A DNA stretch of 64,000 nucleotides from positions 342,999 through 406,998 of the forward strand of contig NW_022985554.1 in the NCBI RefSeq assembly GCF_010093815.1. The letters run 5' to 3'. Made by a program: the position numbers and the translations under genes. This document shows positions 10,340-21,486 of this stretch, in pieces. The notes beneath the pieces are model-generated. The model did not search any database, was not told the origin of the DNA, and saw nothing but the letters and a program-made list of their open reading frames with translations. Source of the DNA: Pseudovirgaria hyperparasitica. Its lineage: Eukaryota; Ascomycota; Dothideomycetes; Acrospermales; Acrospermaceae. Position 1 is the first letter of the stretch; each line of letters starts with the position of its first letter.

Positions 10340-12019
10340 ATGCCCTCAAGCCGACCTTCTCCCAGCAACAGCTCGAGCTCTCCGCACAACTCCATCAGTC
10401 CATTCATGCCCGCCTCATTCAGTTCGGGCTCGTCGACTCAGACGACCATGAACAATGACGTGTGGCGGTCTCCCGTGGACCGCAGACCGGTCGAAAATGC
10501 ACCTGCGAACAATCTGAACGCCATTGACCAGAATTCGACTGCTATATACATCCATAAACTACCTAAAGCGACCAAAGAAGATTCCTTGAGAAGCATGCTG
10601 CTCTTTGCCAAAGATCTCATCGACGTATCGTTCGCCAACCCTCGATATCCTGACGAAAAAGGCTTTCAGACAGCCCTCGCTCACTTTAAGACGCTCGCTG
10701 GTGCTAAAGAAGCCCAAGAGATTCTTAATGGCAAACCAAACCAGACCAAAGAGGCGAATCTCATCGTCGAGGTAGTCGAACATCCTGGAACAATCGGCTC
10801 GAGAAGGAATACGGTCGACGGAGGATTACGCCAGAATGGACAGGGTAGATCACGCTACAATGGCACCTTTCAGTCGATGGAAAGAGTGTCTCCTCCGAAC
10901 GCAACTCCTGCTTTGGGCAATGGCAACGAATTCCCCGTGCCTCATTCGAGCGCTCCGATGCAAAGTCTCTTCTCCCCAACATCTCCAGTAACCGGTGCTT
11001 TCCCGCACCGAAGCCTAGGCAAGACTCTTATCACCAATGGGGATGGCGATGATGATTCTGATGGTCTCCTTCAAGAATCCATTGGTATTGGAACAGGACA
11101 TCCGGCTTCAACATCCCGCCGCACTACCAACCCTTCTATTCCGATATCTCGGTTCTCGAACCTGTCCCTAAATACATCAAATAATGCTAATGGACTGTCG
11201 TCTCCGCCATTGAGCAGCTTCGCCTCCCCAAGATCGAATGCTCCGCTGCAGTCACCAAACGCCGGCCTGCATACAATGTCCCCCCACCCAACAGGCAACA
11301 CGGGCCATAGTTCGGGATTTGCACCGTTTAACAATCAACACTTCAGCCGCACCAATCTACCACCAGTGAATCCAGCTGACCAGAATCCGCCGTGCAATAC
11401 TTTGTACGTTGGTAATCTGCCACTTGACACATCTGAAGACGAATTGAAGGCCATGTTTTCGAAACAGCGAGGCTACAAGCGACTCTGCTTTCGTACAAAG
11501 CAGAATGGCCCCATGTGCTTTGTGGAGTTCGAAGATGTTTCCTTTGCTACAAAGGCCTTGAACGACCTTTATGGATATCCTCTCCATAATAGCGTCAAGG
11601 GCGGCATCAGGCTTAGCTTCTCGAAGAATCCCCTAGGCGTTCGGACTGGGCAGAACAACAACATGGGACCGCCGACTCCTATGACGCCTCAAGCTACCAT
11701 GCCTGGTATGCCAAATGGTATGGGAATACCACCTGGGTTTTCGACTGCTACTGGACCTCCGCCAGGGTTAGCAGCCCCTCCTGGCTTCCATAATAATGGT
11801 GCTGCAAACGGGGTTTCCAACTTCATGTTTCCCAACAATACTTTTACTGCGAACGACATTGGCAACCAGCTGCGTCCCCAATCTGTCACTGGCGCTTCTA
11901 CTCCTGTCAGCAACAATAACTATAATGGTATGGTTGGCAACGGCGCCCCGATGTCCGGTAATGGGTTTCACCTCCATGCATCTGGTTATCAAAACTATAT
12001 GATGGGTCGCATGAATTGA
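10340..12019 (+). CDS. scw1: Scw1/Whi3-type RNA-binding protein with two RRM domains
   Basis: Intronless frame of 559 residues from the ATG at 10340 (MPSSRPSPSN). The frame is open further upstream but has no earlier ATG. The first RNA-recognition motif starts near residue 68 (AIYIHKLPKATKEDSLRSML) and the second near residue 352 (NTLYVGNLPLDTSEDEL, with RNP1-like GPMCFVEFED). Ser/Pro/Asn-rich linkers and a Gly/Asn/Met-rich C-terminus suggest disorder. This is the arrangement of S. pombe Scw1 and budding-yeast Whi3, cytoplasmic mRNA-binding regulators of cell-wall integrity, septation and growth; filamentous-fungal orthologues are usually called cell wall integrity protein scw1. The long pyrimidine-rich leader (about 9540-10339) and AT-rich 3' region suggest long UTRs. 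Confidence 0.9.
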   Translation: MPSSRPSPSNSSSSPHNSISPFMPASFSSGSSTQTTMNNDVWRSPVDRRPVENAPANNLNAIDQNSTAIYIHKLPKATKEDSLRSMLLFAKDLIDVSFANPRYPDEKGFQTALAHFKTLAGAKEAQEILNGKPNQTKEANLIVEVVEHPGTIGSRRNTVDGGLRQNGQGRSRYNGTFQSMERVSPPNATPALGNGNEFPVPHSSAPMQSLFSPTSPVTGAFPHRSLGKTLITNGDGDDDSDGLLQESIGIGTGHPASTSRRTTNPSIPISRFSNLSLNTSNNANGLSSPPLSSFASPRSNAPLQSPNAGLHTMSPHPTGNTGHSSGFAPFNNQHFSRTNLPPVNPADQNPPCNTLYVGNLPLDTSEDELKAMFSKQRGYKRLCFRTKQNGPMCFVEFEDVSFATKALNDLYGYPLHNSVKGGIRLSFSKNPLGVRTGQNNNMGPPTPMTPQATMPGMPNGMGIPPGFSTATGPPPGLAAPPGFHNNGAANGVSNFMFPNNTFTANDIGNQLRPQSVTGASTPVSNNNYNGMVGNGAPMSGNGFHLHASGYQNYMMGRMN

Positions 12020-13305
12020 GCGCTCGACGTCTAAAGCGCGCCATGTCTCAATTTTTGACTTTCATCTTTGTTCATGAATCATGAGCCCCGGAGAGTCGCC
12101 GGTGCGTCCGTCCGGTATATGTTGCCATCATTTACATTGTCTGCTCCTACACCTGTCGTCGCCATTTCCACTCACCTCGGTATCCAATCAAACTTCTTTC
12201 TTTTTCTTGGGGACGACGATATATATTGGTGTACTTTTGGCTGGGTTTTGCCGTTTTCCTTTGGGAAAGCGGCTTCGTTCAAACATAAAGCGATGATATC
12301 CCCCTTACGTTTTCCCTACATCACCTTTTATCGGATCATTGTATGGAGCTTAGGCGCATCTCATTCTGTCATCTGCGATCAGAGCTATGTCTGTAAGGTA
12401 TTTTCATCTTCCAGCGGCACTGCATGATCTGCCTGACAAAATCCTTGGGCACTTGCTCGTTCTGCAGGAATGGGAAAAGCATCTGGGGGCATACTGCATG
12501 AAAGTTGGGCATAGTCTGACCGTCGCGTCGTTGTTTTACTCAGCATGTCAACAATTCTGCATTCCGCGCGTTACTGTTATTGATTCTGTTCACGTTTCTG
12601 TCTACCATCGCACGCATATCGTTAGTTTCTACGAGACTTCCGAGGTTCGTTCTCAAGGGAAGGCATTCTTGTTCCTGGATGTGCATTTTTTGGTTCCGTA
12701 TGCTTGACTGAGCTGCGTCGCAATTGCGTTGGGAGAGCATGTTTTATGACAACCGTCCGCTGCATCGGCAGGAAGTTGGAGGGGCACTGGTTTGGCATCA
12801 CTAGAGGGTTACACAGGGGCGTCTTATTCTTGACACGGAGTCTCTCAAGGGGCCTGTCACTACCATACGGATTCTTGGGCGCATCATCTCACTTGCTTTG
12901 GGTGTTTATCTTCATCTTCATGTTTGGCCTGGAGTACATCAATTTCATCAGAGCGGAAATACTTCATAGACTAATAACAAGCAGACAATCTCCATACAAT
13001 AACTCCTGATAGTACTACTGTGAAACCGCTGACAGACGTACCATGGTAATACTTATCCTTTACTCATGGTGCTTGCTAAGAGAAAGGTCAGTCATTACTC
13101 TCTAGGTTGGTGAATAAGCCACCTGCTACTTTGCAGCAGTCCATCCATAAATCTTGGCAGCATGACTCAGCATAAAAGCTCTAATTTTCCACTTGATCGC
13201 GCAGTTGGTCGCCATACTCTATTCTCATCAACATTGTGAAGTCCTTTCCGCTGCCACTCATTGCCGCTTGCGGCCCCTTCCCTTCATGATAGATCTGGAT
13301 ATACA
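12020..13305. other. Intergenic region, probable scw1 3' UTR and mS45 promoter
   Basis: No gene is supported. The first several hundred bases are T-rich and resemble a fungal 3' UTR. Open frames at 12068-13009 lack domains and plausible splice structure. Confidence 0.5.
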
Positions 13306-14681
13306 ATGCCCGCTCGAATACGCGTTGCTGCCTTCTCTCGCACACCCTTAATATATTCGTCCTCAACCGCCTTCCAACATGAACTTCGCTCTAGTTCACG
13401 CTATACTCGCCACTTCTCCCAGTCCTTAAGGAGCAGCACTGTACTGCGTGATCAGTTCTATGCATGGCTCTCCGGTCCTGGACAGAACTTTGAGAAACCA
13501 CTCCCAGGCTCAACAAATTACCTTTCGGCTTACACAAGCGACGGGGTACTAAGACGACAGAAGGAGGAAACAAAAGTTGACGAGAAAGAAAAAAGCCAAG
13601 AATCATCAGCAGCGAAAGTAGCAAATGATGGCGCCAGTATAGACGGACAGAATGCAGACGATCCTGCGACCGCCATGGATAATCCCGACAATACTACGGA
13701 CACACCAGAGGAGCCTGAAGAACTCAAAGAAGAAGAGCTAGAGAATGACCAATTGAAGAAGGAATCACTCCGTGATTTACGCCCGTTTCCTATGAATCAA
13801 CAATTCGTCAGCGAGAGCGTTCTCAGTGAATCCGTCCGCGAGGACATCTACAATCAAGTCGTAAATAAAGGCACACACGTCGTCAAGGCGTCCGCCGACG
13901 CAAACATCAGTATAGAGCGCGTCGCTGCTGTTGTGCGTCTAAAACAGATAGAAAAGAACTGGCTGAAAGATGTATGTTTTCCCCCCTTCCTCCTTGCATG
14001 TTCGTCCTGCATGATGATTTTACAACAATTCGATTAGTCTTGAAGACACCTACATGGTTAACATTTTTTTAATCACTGACACGCATCTTTACAATGCCCC
14101 TTCACTCCAACACTATTCCCAAAAGCCTACTGATATAATTTATCCAGGGCAAACCCCTCGCAAGAGCCTACTCTCGGGCTGTACTGAGCATGCTCCCGCA
14201 GACTACATCTATCGCACAAGCGCACGAGTCCATCACAGATATCCCAATTCTGCCGTCGACTACACGTCAGGTCTTCCATCCTGTCCCAGAATCGCGCCAT
14301 TTTACTCGTGCCGACGCAGCAAAGGCTTTCTCGGACAATCTCAAGCCCGCCGACGAGCGCATGCCGCATCAGGAACTCATCCTGACCAGAAAGCTACAGC
14401 TGCAGGGCGAGAGGCAGCATGCAATTCGGATCAAAGTGGCGCAGTTTGCAGCTCAACAGGAGAAGGAACGAATCGGAAAGCGTGAGGCGCTGAAGAGGAG
14501 GGAGGAGAAGAGAACGACGGTGGTGGCGGGACGGAGGTGGGATTTCCAGATTAAGGAGATCAAGGCTGAGGATGTTGGGTACAAGGGGAAGAATCCCAAG
14601 GGTACAGGATGGAGGTATGGAATGCCGCATGAGGACCGAAAGAGGGCGCTCATCAAGATCCCCGAACGTGTGGAGGCATAG
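13306..14681 (+). CDS. MRPS35: Mitochondrial small-subunit ribosomal protein mS45 (Mrps35/Bot1 family)
   Basis: Two exons, 13306-13971 and 14148-14681, joined in phase 0 across a 176-bp intron (donor GTATGT, acceptor ATCCAG), give 399 residues. The start is the ATG at 13306 (MPARIRVAAFSRTPLIYSSS), an Arg/Ser-rich mitochondrial targeting type of N-terminus. The motif LRDQFYAWLSGPGQNFEKPL, the central acidic linker (about residues 90-155), the RPFPMNQQFVSESVLSE segment and the basic C-terminal helix (QEKERIGKREALKRREEKR) are those of fungal Mrps35, the Eukaryotic mitochondrial regulator family that includes S. pombe Bot1. It belongs to the mitoribosome small subunit and supports mitochondrial translation. 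Tail-to-tail with SLC1. Confidence 0.9.
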
Positions 14682-15036
14682 ATGTGTGTATACCATAGGT
14701 CAATGGAGTAGTGTATATATGTTGTTAGAATAATCTTGTATTATATGTGTAATACTGACATATCTACACAACACAACCTCTCTGAATGCACTGCTCCTCG
14801 ATGATGTAGATCTAATCAACCGTTTCCCAACCCATTGTGCCAAGTCGTCTAGCTCCTAACGCCCCTTGTACTGCATGGATATATATAACTGTGCGCAAGC
14901 AATATTTCAAGAACATGTCCCCCCGACTGAGCGAAATCACCATACACTACTGCCCCCCCCCTCCAATCATTCCCTCATCATTGTCTTCTCGCCTCCTCCA
15001 CATCCCTATCGCACACACTTCTTTGCACAAGCAACA
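14682..15036. other. Convergent 3' intergenic spacer
   Basis: 355 bp between the stops of mS45 (+) and SLC1 (-), presumably their 3' UTRs. It contains a C homopolymer near 14953. Nothing else is seen. Confidence 0.6.
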
Positions 15037-16193
15037 TCATGAATTGCCCCCAACCGCCATACCCTTAAATGTATCAAACCCACTAGCCACCGCCTGCGCC
15101 TTCTTCTTCTTCTCCTCCCCAGCCTGCCTCTCCCCCGACCTGCCCGTCAGCCTCACCTGCTCTTCGTACAAGCGATGCAGCTCCGCCAGCATCGCATCCC
15201 GCACCTTCACCACCAACGAATCCACATCCTCTGCCGTCAAGCCCTTTGTCTTGACCGGCTCCAGCACGACGACGGGGATGACACCGCCCTTGAAGATCTT
15301 CCTCTTCGAATCGAGGATATGCGCGTAGTTTGCGACGACGACGGGCACGATGGGCACCTGGGCTTGCACGGCGAGGTGGAAGGCGCCCTTTTTGAAGGGG
15401 AGCAGGGTGGGTGTTGAGGCGTAGGAGCGGGTGCCTTCGGGGAAGATGTAGACGGATTGGCGGGTGGAGCGCATGGTGGTGGCGGCGGAGTTGAAGGTTG
15501 CGCGGGCGGAGGTGGAGTTTGCGCGGTCGATGAAGACTGTTTTGGAGAGGGCCACTGAGGGGGATGGTTAGCGCTCTTGCTAGATAGTAGGGAAGGGGCC
15601 TCCCGGTGTGGGGATTCTTGGGGGATGGGGAGGAAGGCGTACTGAACCAGCCCAGGAAGGGCACGAGTTTAAGAGACTTCTTTGCGGTGACGGAGCAGTA
15701 TTTCGGGAAGATGCAGCCGAGCATGAGGACGTCTAGAGATCTGCATTTGAGCGTTAGACTTCGTCTGCCCACCACCCAGCAAGGCTTTCTTTGCGCAAGA
15801 CAGGTACGACCCCCTCCAAACTCACGTCTGATGATTTCCCAAGATAACCCTGCTCTTCCTCCCGACTTTTCTATCCTCCTCATCATCCAAATCGTACTTC
15901 TCACTCAGATACTCTTCGCCCCGCACAACCTCAAACGTCACCCCGGTCACCAGCCACATCGTCCACTTCATCGCTCGCGCCGTCGTCCACTGGCTTAGCC
16001 CGCCAAAGCCGACAAGTCTTAGCACAATACTGGCAAGTATACCGTAGCATGCGCATACTCCCAGGGCAAGCCATGACGTTATGCCGCGGGCCGCAAACGA
16101 GGCGTACTTGCCCATCACGGGCGGAAGAAAAAATGTGGAGGCGTGGAGGACGACGATGGCCAACGTGATGCCAATAGCGAGAGACTGCCACAT
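15037..16193 (-). CDS. SLC1: 1-acyl-sn-glycerol-3-phosphate acyltransferase
   Basis: Three minus-strand exons, 16193-15826, 15740-15643 and 15554-15037, give 327 residues; phases close exactly (donors GTGAGT and GTACGC). The protein begins with membrane segments (MWQSLAIGITLAIVVLHAST, then a second near residues 40-60). It carries the acyltransferase HX4D motif NHQTSLD (His121, Asp126), the KLVPFLGWFMALSKTVFIDR segment and FPEGTRS (Glu195-Arg198). These define the PlsC/SLC1 family, which acylates lysophosphatidate at sn-2 to make phosphatidate in the ER and lipid droplets. The C-terminus is charged and Lys-rich. An upstream in-frame ATG at 16373 would add 60 residues; I prefer 16193 because it places the first membrane helix at the N-terminus. 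Convergent with mS45. Confidence 0.92.
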
Positions 16194-17213
16194 GGCAGCT
16201 ATGATATGTAAGAGAGCTGGGGAGGCTCGTCGAAGACAGGGACAAAACGGCTGGAGTTTTTCTCGTATGCGTATGAAGCGGTGAGAGAATGATTCGTGTG
16301 TTGCGGGGAGGACAGAGCTCGGAGGTGTCTCGAACTTGGGCAGACTATGTGAGGTCAGTATACATGGAACCATATGTCAGTTGGGAGAGATGTGTATACA
16401 TGTGGCTCAGGCACTTATGCCACAAGGAAGATACTGTGCAGTGTAGTGGGAGCAGTTCGTTTTCGCGGGTGTGAATTCGGTGGGCAGGATCATGGAGGAA
16501 CCTTAGCAGCAAAATTACTGCGGGCCGATCCGGCGACGTCACATGGACGCTCAGGAATTCCCCGGACGTTGCTGCGAACCCCCGCTTGGCTCAATCATGT
16601 CAATGCTGAGGTTCGCGAGGCAATACATTGTAGAGCAAATGAAATCATGACTGTAAAAAGATACGAAATAGCAGAAGTCATAAATTCTTGATGCCTAGGC
16701 TCTACGATAAGGTTTGAACCAAGCATTCTTTGTATAATGGGATGTGCTAGTTTTAGGGCCCCCTGGGTCGGGAGACAACCTTGCATATCCATAGTAAGCA
16801 GAACGAGCGCACAAGAATACCATATCAACACCATCTTGCGAGCTTCATGAGACATTAACTACTGTGTCATTAAGAGTGAGTAAATCATGCCCCACTTTTT
16901 TCGAAAGACTGTACAATCAGACGCTATGCCTCGTTCGTGTTGCGCTTGCTGTGTGACACTCCATAAGTCAACCAAGCTGCCCTGTGCGGTTTCCAGAGTG
17001 TATAGACAATCCACAATCACGATCCAAACTCCCTTCTCCTTGACAAAGCTCGTGGTATCCAGTTCAACGCCATGTTCAAAATGCTGTCCCATGCTGTCTC
17101 CAAAAACAACAATTCGCTCGCTGGTCGTCAAGATGGCAATGCTATTAATGATGAATCCACTGTCTTCATCCCCGTCGAGTTTCCAAACACAGCCTATCAC
17201 AGGCACGCAACCA
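16194..17213. other. Spacer between SLC1 start and CDC27 stop
   Basis: It includes the SLC1 promoter side and the CDC27 3' side. Two minus-strand frames with ATG starts are present (16855-16595 and 17266-16859); the second looks protein-like and is discussed in the findings, but neither has recognised homology. Confidence 0.4.
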
Positions 17214-19821
17214 CTAGATGTCGTTATGATCATCGTCGTACGCGTCGTCGTCATCGTCATCGTCATCGTCCAGAGTCTCCATAGTCTCTTTTATATATTG
17301 CGCAGCCTGAGTGAGAGTTGTTATTAGCTGTCAATGTTGTGAGATTGTGAGAATCAACATACCTTGGGATCGAGATTCAAAGCAATTGTGAAGTGCCTGA
17401 TCGCAGATCCTTTGTCTTTCAGCATCTTGTACACCTTTCCTAGTGAGAAATGAACATTGGCCTCGTCTGGTGCGAGGTCCTTCAAAACTTCAAGTTCTGC
17501 TAAAGCCTCATTAAGTCGCCGTAGTTTCATCAGCGCGTGCGCCTTCTTGAATCTTGACAGTGCAGATCTTGGATCCAAGTCGCAGGCGTGTGTGAATTGT
17601 GCCAATGCTGCTTGCGTCTTCTTCATCTTCTCTAAGACCACACCGATGCGGACTATCAGGACTGCGTTTGTTGGGTTGATCTGTGCCGCTGCTTTGTAGT
17701 GCTTTTCTGCGATATCGTATTTACCCATCTTCTCATACACCTTGCCCAACCCATACCATCCGTTGTAGTGACGGTGCTCGGCAGAGATAGCGCATCGGTA
17801 AGCATATAGTGCCTTGTCATATTCCTCGTTTGCAACGTGCTCATGCCCCTGGAGAGTATAACCATACGCGAACTTCGGGTCTAACTGGGTTGCTCTTTTG
17901 AAACACTTCACAGCTGAATCGTGCTCTCGCTGGAGAGAGAATGAGTTTCCAATTGAGCACCATGCCTCGGGGCACAAACGATCTGCCTCAATGAGCTCAT
18001 GCGCAAGGTAGGCCAATTCTGTCTCTTTTCGCATATGCCACAGGACCGTAGAGTAGATCTCCATGTCCTCCATCCGAGACGGACTCATCTTCTTGACTCT
18101 TCTGAACATCTCTTCCGCTTCTGAGTAACGCTGGCCTTCATAATTCGCCTTTGCCATTTGCACCAACACCCAGGGCGTCTCTCGTTGCTGCATTGGAACT
18201 GTCTCAAATGCTCTGAGCGCCTCGGCACATTGATACCGACTCAAGTGGAAATATCCGGCCCCTATCTTTGATAAAAGATCAAGGAGAATTTGCAACGCCT
18301 CGATCTCTCGGGCTCCATCGTTCGGATGTGCTTTGCTTTGTGGGGCGTTCACCACTGTGCTCGTGGTAGTCCTCGAGCCCCGGGAATCACGAATGTCCCT
18401 GGTATTAGTATCTGTCATCTCTGTCGGCTTTCTGTCGCCAGATACGACTCTCGCAACAGTGGAAGTGGTCCCGGTCCGACTTCGCACACCTGTCGCGCGT
18501 ACTGTTTTCCTAATTTCCCTCATTTCCTTCAATTCCGGATCCCTGTTCGATGAGGATGACATTTTGCTATCCGGTCGAGTTGGCTTGCTAGCAGTATTTG
18601 CGTTTTGCAGCCGTACGCTTCGCCTTGTGGTCGCATTTGGATCTTGTCGTGTGGAGCCGCTAGCCTGAGAGACCTGCCCTGACACAGTCCGCTTGTGGTT
18701 AATTTGACCGATAGGTTGAGATAATTCGCTAACTTCGGGGCCTTCCGAGCCGCCTTTTGATCGAGAATCTACTGGTAGTGGCTTCATCTTCGGGATTCTC
18801 ATCCCAGAGTCTGCGCTGAATGATTGAAGATTCTTCTTACGAATTGGGGCGCGAGGTGCAGCTAGAGCGGGAATACCTCCAGTGTCTCCTACGCTATTAT
18901 CCTCGTAAGGACCCAGATTAGCTATGGGTGTCTCCGCTTCGTTGAATACCTCGACCCCCTCGTTCAATCGAGAGAAAAGGTTAGAGCCGCCAAAGTTGAG
19001 GCCCGGATCAGCCCCATTACGAGTGGACGGATTGAACGGGTCGTGGCCAGGCGTTGCTGCATGTGAGACACTTCTGTTAGCAACTGTTGGAGCTCGCAGA
19101 GGGTGTGATTCAGCTGCACCATGTGAAGCTGCGGCTGCAGCATGCAGCATATATGACTGCATTTCTGGTGTAAGTCGAAACAAATTTGACGTCCGCACTT
19201 CAGCACCTTTGCAAAGTCAGTTTAAACTTTAATGGCTGCTCATGGCCGCCATAATTCATACCTGTATCGCAGAGGTCCAGAAAAGCATCCCACATGAACG
19301 GGTTCAGCTTTAGTGCTTCGACATAGCACACCACAGCTTTCTTCACTTCTCCTGAGGCTTTCCATAGCTTCCCGAGGAGACAATTAACTGCTGCTGCATC
19401 GGGGAGATGTCGTCTCGAGATCTCCGAATGTTTATCTGTTAGAAGTAATCAGTGAACGCGATCAGATGGGCCTTCATCATCACTGACTCCAATAATTTCT
19501 GCCAGCCCAGAGTCCCCGGGCTCTTTCCAAAGCTTGTATGCCCTCTTGATAAGTTTCCAGTCCCAGGCAAGTCTGCGCGAATACATATACACATCCTAAG
19601 TGCTGGCCCCGCCAAGCTTTCTCTTTACTGTAATCATAAGCAGTTTTTAGCCGCCCTAGTCGCAGGTTGCATAATGCTAGCAAGTGCGCAGCATCCGGGT
19701 TTCGAGGCTCTTGGCCATGTAGCCGACCAGCAAGAAATAGCGCATTAGGTACGAGGTCGTTGTCGAGATTGTAGTATATAAGCTGGCGCAGCTGAGTCGC
19801 GACGAAGGGATTGGGTGACAT
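17214..19821 (-). CDS. CDC27: Anaphase-promoting complex subunit Cdc27/APC3 (BimA)
   Basis: Four exons on the minus strand (19821-19488, 19435-19262, 19206-17363, 17306-17214) give 814 residues, close to Aspergillus BimA and human CDC27. The N-terminal TPR block starts MSPNPFVATQLRQLIYYNLD; exon 2 holds the signature RRHLPDAAAVNCLLGKLW and KLNPFMWDAFLDLCDTG. A Ser/Arg-rich disordered linker (about residues 180-430) precedes the C-terminal TPR superhelix with repeated W-LG-(I/V)Y-A-A-NPTNA patterns, such as NGWYGLGKVYEKMGKYDIAE. The last exon encodes AAQYIKETMETL and an Asp-rich tail. Cdc27 scaffolds the APC/C and binds the IR tails of Cdc20, Cdh1 and Apc10. The first intron uses a weaker donor (GTCAGT), the only choice that keeps phase; the other junctions are standard. 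Confidence 0.93.
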
Positions 19822-20458
19822 TTTTGGTGGGGTGGCCTTTGTTTACAGTTCGCGAGGAGACGGCTCGAGGAGTCTGGTCGAGGGGAAATGATGACCACGC
19901 AGATGTCCTGGGCACGCTGCAGGGTACATACTCTGTCCGCAGGAAAGGCAGTCAGGATTGTATCGAAGTGGTACACCCAGGGAAGAAGTTAATTGGCGGT
20001 ATAGCGCGTGAAGGGAGCGATGTATGCTGAGACTCAGGTTTCAAGGTGACCCGTAGATAGTTAAGTTAGACATTAGGCAGTCCTGAGGTCGCGTGAGGGG
20101 ATGTGAGGAGCGTGATGGTGAAGTGAATGGATTGTTATGTTCCTAACAAGCGCGACGACGAACACAGCCAGCAAGATCGCAGATGCGCAAACGCCAAGTA
20201 AAAGCGGCACGGACGCTGCTCGCTCCTTCTAGTAGTGCCTCAGGCACCAAGCGCACATAGCTCCAAGAGTTCGACACAACATCTAATTACTCCGGTGAAG
20301 ACTTCTACCTCTTTCAGTAAAGTTACCACCGTTGTCCAGCGCCTATACTTACTGATCGGATCACTCGGCTCCGATTGACCACATAGTCCAGCCACGCGAC
20401 TCCTGAACCTCGATACCCAAAGGTGTTTGCTTCGCACGTGCTCAGACTTTCGTCAGTC
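19822..20458. promoter_or_regulatory. Divergent promoter region of CDC27 and SND2
   Basis: 637 bp between the start codons of two divergently transcribed genes must hold both promoters. No element can be named from sequence alone. Confidence 0.5.
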
Positions 20459-21068
20459 ATGGCTCAAGTAAGGACTCTGGCATCTAAACGAGGGCTTGAC
20501 CAAGGCTGCTATATATCTCATGCTGACAATTGTGTAGAAGGCAGCGAAGACGCTTGCAACCCGCAATGCAGCACGATTGAACTACACTCTCTACATCACA
20601 CTAGGCGTGCATCTCGTTTACGTCCTCCTCCGCCTACTCATCTTCCGATCATCGTTCCAGCGCAGCTCCCTCATCATGTATATCTTGTTCTCCCTGCCGT
20701 CGGTCGTCATCGAGTTCTGGTTTGAAAGTATTGCTCGTCCGACGTACACCACCAGCCCTTCCGGCGCACCGGAGCTAAAGCGCAGCGGCGAGGACCTGGA
20801 AGCGAAAGGACTGACAGAGTACATGTGGGATGTCTTGTACTGGACATGGATTAATATTATTCTTGTAGCTGTAGTCGGTGACTATGCTTGGTGGCTGTAT
20901 GCTGTCGTGCCAGCATACTCGGCCTGGCTAGCTTGGACAACATTAATGGGCTACAAGCAGGGCATGAGTGGAATGGTTGGCGCTGGGAGCGAAGGCGCTG
21001 TTGGTACACAGAGCAAGAGACAGCAAAAGATGGAGAAGAGAGGTGGCCATAAAATGGTGTATCGGTGA
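20459..21068 (+). CDS. SND2: SRP-independent targeting protein Snd2 (TMEM208 family)
   Basis: The first exon is only nine bases (20459-20467, Met-Ala-Gln), followed by a 70-bp intron (GTAAGG to TGTGTAG) and exon 2 (20538-21068), in phase, for 179 residues. The mature reading is MAQKAAKTLATRNAARLNYT and continues into helices at about residues 22-40, 43-63 and a long hydrophobic pair at 100-145 with the motif YWTWINIILVAVVGDYAWWLY. The C-terminus is basic (KRQQKMEKRGG). Length and helix pattern match Snd2/TMEM208 (former DUF788), an ER membrane protein that guides proteins with central or C-terminal membrane segments to the translocon independently of SRP. The Ala-Lys-rich N-terminus of the family is recovered only with the tiny first exon, which supports it. 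Confidence 0.9.
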
Positions 21069-21486
21069 TGCTGTAGCTTTTGTTGTTCAACGCTGGACAC
21101 GAAGTATTGAGTATGTCACCAATGGCACCTACAAGAGCACAATGCGGACGATTCGTGGCCTCCATAGCGACAGCTGAGACCTCACATATCAATCTCCTCC
21201 AGTATGGAGTTTGTCCAAGGTCGACGACATTTGTACTCGTACCATCTCGAGTGCAATATGTACTCGAACAATTTACGACGCAAGAGCTAGACACTATGTG
21301 TAGATACCCAGGAATGCAATGGAACGTGGGCATGTGGCATAGCTGCTACCTCGCATGCGATTTGAGTACCTTTGCCGCACACGTGTACCTCTCATACCGG
21401 AAGCTCCACCACTCAGACGTATCCCGTCTTACTAGAGCTCTCTCCAGCATTCCAATCTCTACAATCTCCCATTCGCCCTGGCAACA
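21069..21486. other. Spacer between SND2 and DUF3605 gene
   Basis: 418 bp, same orientation on both sides; probably the SND2 3' UTR and the promoter of the next gene. Nothing else is seen. Confidence 0.5.

Noticed and set aside
15083-15904. 273-codon minus-strand open frame
   Set aside because: It is an alternate frame over SLC1 exons and introns with Arg/His/Pro-rich content; the spliced SLC1 frame carries the family motifs.
16595-16855. 86-codon frame with a hydrophobic start as a secreted small protein
   Set aside because: The N-terminus is charged before a weak hydrophobic stretch, and the frame shows no family features.
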